This document shows positions 1 to 6,404 of a stretch of 9,358 nucleotides of DNA, in pieces. The notes below the pieces were generated by a model. It saw only the letters and a program-made list of their open reading frames with translations. It was not told the origin of the DNA and ran no database searches. The DNA is taken from the NCBI GenBank assembly GCA_021827255.1, contig JAKAWO010000102.1:1-9358 (forward strand), in the 5' to 3' direction. Each line of letters begins with the position of its first letter. The first letter of the stretch is position 1. Position numbers and translations under genes: made by a program. This stretch comes from Acidobacteriota bacterium. Its GTDB lineage: Bacteria > Acidobacteriota > Terriglobia > UBA7540.

Positions 1-23
1 CTAAACAACCTTATATTTGAGAC

Positions 24-29
24 GGGAGG
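24..29 (+). promoter_or_regulatory. Shine-Dalgarno site of the receptor gene
   Basis: GGGAGG ends 6 bases before the ATG at 36, a good ribosome-binding spacing, and this supports that ATG as the true start. Only 35 bases of leader are in the window. A TATATT-like hexamer at 12-17 is too close to the SD to be a likely -10 box, so the promoter probably lies outside the window. Confidence 0.75.
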
Positions 30-35
30 CTGCGT

Positions 36-3000
36 ATGCAAAGGCAACATTTTCGCCCCCTGGGGGAATTGCTGGTCACCGGAATTGTCATGATGGTTCT
101 CAGCAGCGGCGCGATCCACGCGCAGGAATTCCGCGCGACGCTGACGGGCCGCGTCACGGATCCTTCGGGCGCCGTCATTCCCGCCGCCGCGATTACGGCC
201 GTAAAGAACGACACACACCAAACCTATATAGCCAAAACGAACGGCGCGGGCGTTTATACGATCCCCTACGTGCTTCCGGGCCTCTACACTGTCACGGTCA
301 ACGCCAAGGGGTTCAAGACCCGGGTGCAGGAAAAAGTTCTTCTGCAGGCATCGCAACAGTACGGGCTGAATTTCAAGCTCCAGATCGGCGCGACCACCCA
401 GGCGGTCACGGTCACCAGCGCCGCGCCACTGATTAACACGGCCAGTGGTTCCAGCGCCAACATGCTGACGGCGCGCGAGATTCAAAACATTCCGCTCAAC
501 GGGCGCCAGATTTACACGCTCATCGGAACGACGCCAGGTTCGCAGTTTCTCCAGACGCAATTCGGAGCCTCGGGATACTCAGGAACGAGGGGCTGGGATG
601 TGTCAAATAACTACAGCTTGGGCGGCGGCGTTCAGACTTACAACAGCTTCACATTGAATGGCACGAACATCACGGAGATGGGCGGCTTCGGCGAGGAAGG
701 CACCTGGATCGTAGCTCCGAACCCCGATGCCGTTCAAGAAGTCAACGTGATGAGCAACACCTACGACGCCCGTTACGGGCACAGCATGGGCGGATCAGTG
801 AATATCGTCACCAAGTCCGGGACCAACCAATATCACGGCGACCTGTACGAATATCTCGAAAATGGAGCTCTGGACGCCAACAACTTTGAGAACAACGCCA
901 GCGGCGTCCCGCGGCAGAACACCATCCAGCACCAGTACGGGGGGACGTTTGGCGGGCCCATCAAGCGCAATAAGATCTTTTTCTTCGGGAGCTTCGAAGG
1001 GTATTGGGAAAGCATTCCTTTTACCACGCTGACCAGCGTGCCACCGGCTTACATGCGTCCGCAGCCCGGCCAGGGCGTTAATTTCACTCAGAGCGGCTAC
1101 ACCGTTTACGATCCCTTGACCACAGTCTGCAAATCGGCGGGCGGAACGCTTGGCAACTGCAAAGGAAACAATTACGCCCGCACGGAATTCCCCAATGACA
1201 CCATTCCGTATAACCGCATCAGCCCGATTGCGGTGAAGTTCCTGAACCTCTTTCCGATGCCCAACACGAACGGCACTTCCGACAGAAACAACTACATCGC
1301 GACCACCCCGGACGCCTACCGATACTACCAGCCAATGGGCCGCGTGGACTACACCACCAGCGATCGAACGCGCTGGTACACCTTCTTTGAATGGCAAAAG
1401 GGACACGAATTCCGCGATTCGAGCGGATTCACCGGCCCGGCCGAAACTGGCGACCTCCACTCCATGCGGGAGAACATTGTCGCCACTCAGGACATGACCC
1501 ACACTTTCTCGCCCAGCATGGTCGGAGACTTCAAGCTCTCCTTTACCCGTTACATGCAACGCTTCCCGAATGGCGCGACTTCCATGCCGACTCCACAGTC
1601 CTTCGGACTCAACATGCCCTTCGCGGGCCAGTCGAAGGACCTGCTGCCCCAAATCGGCTTCGGCGAGATCTATCCCGGCATCATCGGCAACACCGTAACG
1701 GCTCAGATGAATCAGGCCATGACGCTGAATGTGGACTTCACCAAAATCCGCGGCAACCATACCTTCGAATTTGGAGGGGAGATTAACCGGTGGAACTTTG
1801 CCAATCCGTTCGACGTCGGACATCCTAACGGAACTTTTTCATTCGGCACCGGCCCGACTCAATATAACCCGACGCACAGGAACGCTCTCCCCGGCATAAG
1901 CGACGGGAACGTCATCGCCACCATGCTGCTGGGATATCCGACCGGTGGCGGCGTGGACTGGCAGCACACGGTCTATGAGACCATTCCCGAATATGCCATT
2001 TACGGGCAGGATAATTGGAGGGTTACCCATCGGCTGACGCTGAACATCGGGGTGCGATACGATGTGGAGGGGGGCGTGGTGGACCGCTTTAATGGCCTCA
2101 ACCGCGGCCTCTGCCTGACCTGCGTCAACCCCATCACAAACGATCCAACCTATCAAGCGGCGATAGCGAACAGCAGCAACATCTCCAAATGGCAATCCGT
2201 CGTCTCGCAGCTTGACGCCCTCATCGGCTCTTCCGGTCCAAAGATTAGCCCCGGCACCGTCTATGGCGGGATCCAATTCCCAGGCGTGGGCGGCCAGCCG
2301 CGCAATGCCTACAACATTGACTGGAGCAACCTTGCGCCCCGGCTCGGCTTCGCGTACGCGCTTAACAATAAGACGGTTCTTCGCGGTGGATGGGGCTGGA
2401 TATTCGCCTACGGAATTGAAGGTGGCACAAGAGAAGGGTTCAGCATCACGACGGGCTACCAGGCTACGGGGAGCAACGGGATTTCGCCGAATGACCTTTT
2501 CCTGAGCGGCACGCCATTCCCAAACGGCGCGCAGCAGCCCGTCGGCTCATCCCTGGGGTTGCTGACCGGCGTGGGCAGCGGCCAGAATCTCGATTTTCCG
2601 CAACGCAAGATTCCGCGCGCCACGGTGATGTCGCTCGGGATTCAGCGGCAACTTCCAGGCCACACGGTGCTGAGCGTGAAGTACTCCGGGAATTACGGCA
2701 GAGCGCTGCGCACGCAGGGCGTTCACAGCTGGATCAACGGCACCTTGCCATTGACGTGGGGTTATCCCCAATTGCAACAGAACACTTACAATCAGAGTGA
2801 CGGCAGCGGGGGAACGATTGGGGCTGACATCGCCAGCCTGCTCAACGAAGCGGTCCCCAACCCTTACTACGGCTCGGTGCCCGTCACCAGCGGCATAGGA
2901 CCCAGAACCTCGGTGGGCGCTATCGGCTTGCTGACACCCTTCAACGAGTTTGGAGCTGGACCCGTTGGCGATTACACCAACCCCTACGGCAAGAGCTGGT

Positions 3001-3764
3001 ACGATTCCCTGCAAGTGAAGGTGGACAAGCGGCTTTACGGCGCGGGCCGCGGATTGAGCTACCAGCTCGCCTATACCTATTCAAAGGCGATGAATCTCAC
3101 GAACTATCGCAATGGCTGGCCGTGGCAGGACCCCCATCCCATCTATGACCCGGCGAGCGACGACCGCACGAACATCTTCACCCTCGCCGGGGAATGGGAC
3201 CTGCCCGTGGGACGTGGCGCGAAGTACATCTTCTCATCCGCTTCCGGCTTGTGGGGCGGGGTGGTGAATAACTGGAGATTGGACTGGATCTTCTCCGACG
3301 AGTCCGGCTTCCCGCAAGGCGTGCCGGGCACCTGGTATGTCGGCGGCCACAGTTACGTGCCGAACGGCGGGCCGACGTTCTCACAGTGGATTTATAACTG
3401 TGGCTGGACTCCCACGAATCAGATTAGCGCCCGAACCTGCTGGACTAGCATTCCCTCGCGCGGGCAAGGGAACTTGCCCGACCGCGTCGGCTACTTGCGC
3501 ACGCCGTATATCCCTAACCTCGACCTGTCGCTCCAGAAGGATTTCCGCTTGACGGAATCGAAGCGGCTTCAATTCCGATGGGACGATTTTAACTCCATGA
3601 ATACGCCGCTCTTCCCCGGGCCGGACACAAATGCCAACGATGCCATTTGCGATCCCGCCCTACCCGGCGCGAAGTGCACCCAATGGCAGGGCTTTGGCAC
3701 TGTTAGGCTGTTCCAGCAGAATTTCCCGAGGATCATGCAGGTTTCGCTGAAGCTCCTTTTCTAG
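36..3764 (+). CDS. TonB-dependent receptor, Oar-like, with N-terminal carboxypeptidase-regulatory-like domain
   Basis: This is a 1242-residue outer-membrane receptor, complete at both ends. Residues 1-29 form a Sec signal peptide (basic start, hydrophobic stretch at about 12-27, likely cut after IHA29). Residues about 32-115 are a carboxypeptidase-regulatory-like beta-sandwich that opens with LTGRVTDPSGAVIP. The plug follows at about 125-255, with LNGRQ at 154-158, NPDAVQEV from 229 and then YDARYGHSMGGSVNIVTKSGT. The barrel fills the rest, with family landmarks IKRNKIFFFGSFEG at 309, YGQDNWRVTHRLTLNIGVRYD-type strands at 656 and KSWYDSLQVKVDKR at 986. The protein ends in SLKLLF; a terminal Phe is the usual outer-membrane assembly signal. 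The length matches acidobacterial members. No TonB box is obvious. The ligand is unknown; the sugar-hydrolase neighbours suggest a glycan, which is inference. Eight cysteines, all in four close pairs, probably form disulfides in surface loops. Confidence 0.93.
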   Translation: MQRQHFRPLGELLVTGIVMMVLSSGAIHAQEFRATLTGRVTDPSGAVIPAAAITAVKNDTHQTYIAKTNGAGVYTIPYVLPGLYTVTVNAKGFKTRVQEKVLLQASQQYGLNFKLQIGATTQAVTVTSAAPLINTASGSSANMLTAREIQNIPLNGRQIYTLIGTTPGSQFLQTQFGASGYSGTRGWDVSNNYSLGGGVQTYNSFTLNGTNITEMGGFGEEGTWIVAPNPDAVQEVNVMSNTYDARYGHSMGGSVNIVTKSGTNQYHGDLYEYLENGALDANNFENNASGVPRQNTIQHQYGGTFGGPIKRNKIFFFGSFEGYWESIPFTTLTSVPPAYMRPQPGQGVNFTQSGYTVYDPLTTVCKSAGGTLGNCKGNNYARTEFPNDTIPYNRISPIAVKFLNLFPMPNTNGTSDRNNYIATTPDAYRYYQPMGRVDYTTSDRTRWYTFFEWQKGHEFRDSSGFTGPAETGDLHSMRENIVATQDMTHTFSPSMVGDFKLSFTRYMQRFPNGATSMPTPQSFGLNMPFAGQSKDLLPQIGFGEIYPGIIGNTVTAQMNQAMTLNVDFTKIRGNHTFEFGGEINRWNFANPFDVGHPNGTFSFGTGPTQYNPTHRNALPGISDGNVIATMLLGYPTGGGVDWQHTVYETIPEYAIYGQDNWRVTHRLTLNIGVRYDVEGGVVDRFNGLNRGLCLTCVNPITNDPTYQAAIANSSNISKWQSVVSQLDALIGSSGPKISPGTVYGGIQFPGVGGQPRNAYNIDWSNLAPRLGFAYALNNKTVLRGGWGWIFAYGIEGGTREGFSITTGYQATGSNGISPNDLFLSGTPFPNGAQQPVGSSLGLLTGVGSGQNLDFPQRKIPRATVMSLGIQRQLPGHTVLSVKYSGNYGRALRTQGVHSWINGTLPLTWGYPQLQQNTYNQSDGSGGTIGADIASLLNEAVPNPYYGSVPVTSGIGPRTSVGAIGLLTPFNEFGAGPVGDYTNPYGKSWYDSLQVKVDKRLYGAGRGLSYQLAYTYSKAMNLTNYRNGWPWQDPHPIYDPASDDRTNIFTLAGEWDLPVGRGAKYIFSSASGLWGGVVNNWRLDWIFSDESGFPQGVPGTWYVGGHSYVPNGGPTFSQWIYNCGWTPTNQISARTCWTSIPSRGQGNLPDRVGYLRTPYIPNLDLSLQKDFRLTESKRLQFRWDDFNSMNTPLFPGPDTNANDAICDPALPGAKCTQWQGFGTVRLFQQNFPRIMQVSLKLLF

Positions 3765-3770
3765 CGTCCG

Positions 3771-3802
3771 GCAGGGCCGCGTGAACGGCCCCGCCCTGCT
3801 TT
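3771..3802 (+). terminator. Probable rho-independent terminator after the receptor gene
   Basis: GCAGGGC at 3771-3777 pairs perfectly with GCCCTGC at 3793-3799, and the enclosed GGCCG/CGGCC can form an alternative inner stem. The downstream arm runs directly into TTT at 3800-3802. The stem starts 7 bases after the receptor stop codon, as expected for a terminator. The T-tract is short, so termination may be partial and allow some read-through into the hydrolase genes. Confidence 0.5.
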
Positions 3803-3806
3803 CAGG

Positions 3807-3826
3807 GTCACCATCATCGCGGTGAC
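3807..3826. repeat. Small inverted repeat (hairpin) downstream of terminator
   Basis: GTCACC at 3807-3812 is the exact reverse complement of GGTGAC at 3821-3826, with an 8-base loop. No T-run follows. It could be a secondary structure in read-through RNA, a small binding site, or chance. Confidence 0.35.
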
Positions 3827-3868
3827 AGCATCCAGCTCTTGTGGCATACTCCAGCACATCGAAAATCG

Positions 3869-3878
3869 CCCGCGCGGG
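3869..3878. repeat. 10-base perfect palindrome CCCGCGCGGG
   Basis: CCCGCGCGGG is self-complementary and shares its central CCGCGCGG with the palindrome at 4112-4123 in the same intergenic gap. It may be one of a pair of operator half-sites, but in GC-rich DNA short palindromes like this also arise by chance. Confidence 0.3.
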
Positions 3879-4111
3879 AGGCGGCTTTGCCGAGGAATTT
3901 GCTCGAGGCGAGAGCGACGCGCTTCCGGTCGGGGTCAATCCAGAATCTGAGGAAACAAATGCGTTTCAGAAAAGGAGGGGTCTCAAGAGTGAGCGCGCCT
4001 GATCGCCCCCGCCGATAGCCGCCGCATCTCGTTGATGCCGTGGGTTCGCAAGCTCCCGCCCCCCCCGGAAAGCCCGCCTCATGAAAGGTGCCCGGTTTGG
4101 GACGACGCCGG

Positions 4112-4123
4112 CTCCGCGCGGAG
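4112..4123. promoter_or_regulatory. 12-base perfect palindrome upstream of the hydrolase pair, possible operator
   Basis: CTCCGCGCGGAG is fully self-complementary and ends 28 bases before the ATG at 4152, just upstream of an A-rich stretch and the ribosome binding site. The placement fits a repressor site or a 5'-UTR hairpin controlling the two-hydrolase transcript. No regulator gene is in the window to pair it with, so the function is a guess. Confidence 0.35.
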
Positions 4124-4134
4124 ATAAAATCACC

Positions 4135-4142
4135 AAAGGAGG
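4135..4142 (+). promoter_or_regulatory. Strong Shine-Dalgarno site of the GH67-like gene
   Basis: AAAGGAGG is a near-perfect anti-16S match ending 9 bases before the ATG at 4152. It fixes this start over later in-frame ATGs such as the one at codon 20 and implies efficient translation of the first gene of the pair. Confidence 0.8.
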
Positions 4143-4151
4143 TTTAGCATC

Positions 4152-6404
4152 ATGGCCCGCGATGCAGAAGAAAGCATCAACTTGAGCCGGCGGCGAACGC
4201 TCGAAAAGATGCTGGGAATCGGAGCGGGACTGGCCATGCCGGCTGATATTCTGGCTCAGCCCGAGGCCGCGGCGGCGCAAGCACCATCCGCCGCGAGGGG
4301 TTCGGACGTTCACTATCAGCGCATTTTAACCGTGAGGGATTGCCATCCGGCCGTCACCTCGGCCGCCAAAATCCTGGCTGGCAAGCTGGGAGTTTCCGAG
4401 TCCAACATCAAGTCCGTCTCGCCCCGCGCGCTCCCCCAAGAGCATGAAGTGGCTCTGATCACCGCCCCCGGCGCTCCGGAGCATCTCCGGTGGTTCGGGG
4501 ACGCCAAGCCGGTTCTGTTTGATGGCTACATGATTGCATTCAAAAATGGGGCAGCGTTGATTTTCGGCAATCGCCCGCGTTCGCTTCTCTACGCCGCCGG
4601 CGACTGCCCGCGATGGCGAGACAAAGGCGCGGGCGTATTTCGACGCCAGCCTAGTTTCGCGCTGCGCGTCTCCCATGGCAGCCGCGGCAAAAGCATCGCA
4701 GAAGTCGTCGCGGCGGTCGGCGCCAACCTCATGCAGGGCGATCCGGCCGTGGCCACGCTCAAAGACAGTTTTCCCAACGTCTTCAATCTTCTCAGCCGCG
4801 AAGACCAGGAGCGCTTAGAACGATTCCAAAGCATGATGGCCGAGCGGAGCCACGCCGTCCTTCAAGAGTGCCGCGACGCCGACGTGCCCGTTTACACCTC
4901 CATTTACGGCAACAATTTTGAGCGCTGGTCGCCGGCGCTCTACCAAGCGGTGATCCACGCCTATCCCTCGACCCAGGGCAAGCCGGCGCCACACTCGTGG
5001 GAAAAGGCGCCGCTTTGCCCTTCCGATCCCATGACGTGGAAGATCATTGACGCGTACATCCGCGAGCTGATGGAGCGCAGCGGCGCCGACGGTTTTGTCG
5101 CTACCTTCTGGGATCAGTACGGCATGTTTTGCCAGAACGAGCGGTGCGTCCGCGACGGGTTGAACAAATTCCCGAATGAGGTTTACGTCAACGTGCAGCA
5201 CCTCTACGACACCGTCGTGGGTTCGATGGGCAAGGGGTTGATCGTTCGAACCTGGTCGTCCGGTTGCCCTCACTGGCTGGGCGACGAGTACGTCCACGCG
5301 CCCGGCTACGGGGGTTTTGGCGGGAGCGAGGAGCAGCTTTGGGGAAGAGTGATCCAGGAGCTGCCCGCCGACATCATGCTTCAAACCAAGGTGTACAATT
5401 GCGACGTTGAGCCGAACCCGCCCTTCAGCCCGTTGATCGGCGCGGTAAAGCCGCACAATCAAATCGCGGAATATCAAATCATCGGGCAAACAACTGGCCG
5501 CTACTATTTCCCAGCATCTTCGGTGAGCTACACAGCCTGGACAATGAAGAAATCCCAAGGCCTCATCGGACCGACGGGCGGCGTCGCCCTGGGCTACGGC
5601 GCGACGATGCAGCCCGACTTCTCCCTCCTCGATGACATCGTCAATGGCATCAACCTTTACGCCGCGCGCGAGCTTTCATGGAACGTCGAGGCTGATCTCG
5701 ATACCCTCTGGAAGAACTGGGCGATACCGATCTACGGCCCCGAAGCCGCTCCGCATATCATTCGGGCGCTCCAACTTTCCGAGGAGGCTGTCAACCTGAC
5801 ATTCTCAGTGCTTGGCCTTGGCAGCAGCACTAATTCGAATTTTGTCGGCAGCATCGCCCGCAAGGAAACCTTGCTGCGCTATACCAATCGTTACGACCTG
5901 CCGCAATATGCGAAGTATCTTGAGCCGACCAAGGAAAACATCGCCCTGGTTATCGCCGAAAAGGAAAAGTGCATGGGCGGGATCCAGCAGATGTTCCAGG
6001 AGCTGGAATTCGCCAAGCCCTACTTGACCCCGGCGCAAGTTGCGGAGCTGGAGACTCGTTTCAATTGGTTTAAGGAATTTGCCATCTGCCGCAAGTATCA
6101 TGACATCAGCCTGTGGCGATATCGCTATCTGCGCTACCTGGCGACACAGCTCACGACCGAACCTGAGCAGATGAAATATCTGGCGGAAGCCTACGACCAG
6201 GTCGCCGCCCACCGAAAGCTTTTGTTCCGGTATGATCCGAAGCTGAAGCTCAGTTGTTACGAAACCGTGCTGGGGGAGCTGCCGCGCAAACCGGATCTCG
6301 GCGATCCGATGCCGGTGATGAAAGAGCTTTACGACAAGTCGAGGAAACTGGTTGAGCAATCGGTGGGGCCCGATTACCTGCCGGAAGAGTGGCGGAGGGA
6401 TTGA
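4152..6404 (+). CDS. Exported GH67-like (alpha-glucuronidase-related) glycoside hydrolase, divergent
   Basis: This 750-residue protein has a Tat-type leader (SRRR at 12-15, hydrophobic stretch at 20-31, possible cut after ILA35), so it probably acts in the periplasm. Residues about 55-155 resemble the alpha/beta N-terminal domain of GH67 enzymes, including FDGYMIAF at 123 and IFGNRPRSLLYAAGD at 137. Residues about 160-505 look like the TIM barrel and about 505-750 like the helical C-terminal domain (NLYAARELSW at 501). The best match is at 411-450: D418, then SPLIGA at 426 and NQIAEYQI at 436 line up without gaps with my recollection of the GH67 active-site segment. GH67 enzymes remove (4-O-methyl)glucuronic acid from xylan oligosaccharides. 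D418 fits one catalytic carboxylate, but the second glutamate position is Q446 and the acid position is D321 or Q322. Activity and substrate are therefore uncertain. The gene overlaps the next by one base. Confidence 0.62.
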   Translation: MARDAEESINLSRRRTLEKMLGIGAGLAMPADILAQPEAAAAQAPSAARGSDVHYQRILTVRDCHPAVTSAAKILAGKLGVSESNIKSVSPRALPQEHEVALITAPGAPEHLRWFGDAKPVLFDGYMIAFKNGAALIFGNRPRSLLYAAGDCPRWRDKGAGVFRRQPSFALRVSHGSRGKSIAEVVAAVGANLMQGDPAVATLKDSFPNVFNLLSREDQERLERFQSMMAERSHAVLQECRDADVPVYTSIYGNNFERWSPALYQAVIHAYPSTQGKPAPHSWEKAPLCPSDPMTWKIIDAYIRELMERSGADGFVATFWDQYGMFCQNERCVRDGLNKFPNEVYVNVQHLYDTVVGSMGKGLIVRTWSSGCPHWLGDEYVHAPGYGGFGGSEEQLWGRVIQELPADIMLQTKVYNCDVEPNPPFSPLIGAVKPHNQIAEYQIIGQTTGRYYFPASSVSYTAWTMKKSQGLIGPTGGVALGYGATMQPDFSLLDDIVNGINLYAARELSWNVEADLDTLWKNWAIPIYGPEAAPHIIRALQLSEEAVNLTFSVLGLGSSTNSNFVGSIARKETLLRYTNRYDLPQYAKYLEPTKENIALVIAEKEKCMGGIQQMFQELEFAKPYLTPAQVAELETRFNWFKEFAICRKYHDISLWRYRYLRYLATQLTTEPEQMKYLAEAYDQVAAHRKLLFRYDPKLKLSCYETVLGELPRKPDLGDPMPVMKELYDKSRKLVEQSVGPDYLPEEWRRD
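6394..6399 (+). promoter_or_regulatory. Shine-Dalgarno site inside the end of the upstream gene
   Basis: GGAGGG lies within the last codons of the GH67-like gene, 4 bases before the ATG at 6404. That ATG shares one base with the upstream TGA (TGATG). The arrangement points to translational coupling. It favours the ATG at 6404 over the in-frame GTG at 6389, which lies upstream of this SD and would add only five residues. Confidence 0.7.

Larger units (their letters stand above)
3765..4151. other. 387-base intergenic region between receptor and hydrolase pair
   Basis: I see no convincing gene here in either direction. Reading frames are short, have no family resemblance, and the longer minus-strand ones run into the flanking genes as shadows. 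The region holds the terminator-like hairpin, a 6-base hairpin at 3807-3826, two GC palindromes sharing CCGCGCGG (3869-3878 and 4112-4123), a run of eight C at 4058-4065, and the ribosome binding site of the next gene. Its size and the upstream hairpin suggest that the hydrolase pair has its own promoter, but no clear -35/-10 pair is visible. Confidence 0.7.

Noticed and set aside
795..1823. Long minus-strand open frame (342 codons) inside the receptor gene
   Set aside because: It lies fully antisense to a strongly recognised receptor sequence, has no family motifs, and its composition is what reverse-strand reading of GC-rich coding DNA gives.
3959..4018. Tiny open frame (19 codons, starts MRFRKGG) in the intergenic gap, with GAGGA 5 bases upstream
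   Set aside because: It is very short, Arg-rich as expected from GC-rich DNA, and shows no attenuator or leader-peptide architecture after it. A small peptide cannot be excluded, but conservation would be needed.
4058..4065. Run of eight C, possible phase-variation tract
   Set aside because: It is non-coding and has no promoter elements placed around it; more likely a composition effect or sequencing-sensitive homopolymer.
4125..4130. TAAAAT as a -10 promoter box before the GH67-like gene
   Set aside because: Transcription would start inside or right at the ribosome binding site (4135-4142), and no -35 box lies at proper spacing.
4815..5558. Minus-strand open frame of 247 codons inside the GH67-like gene
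   Set aside because: It is antisense to the conserved catalytic region and has no motif or ribosome binding support that I can see.
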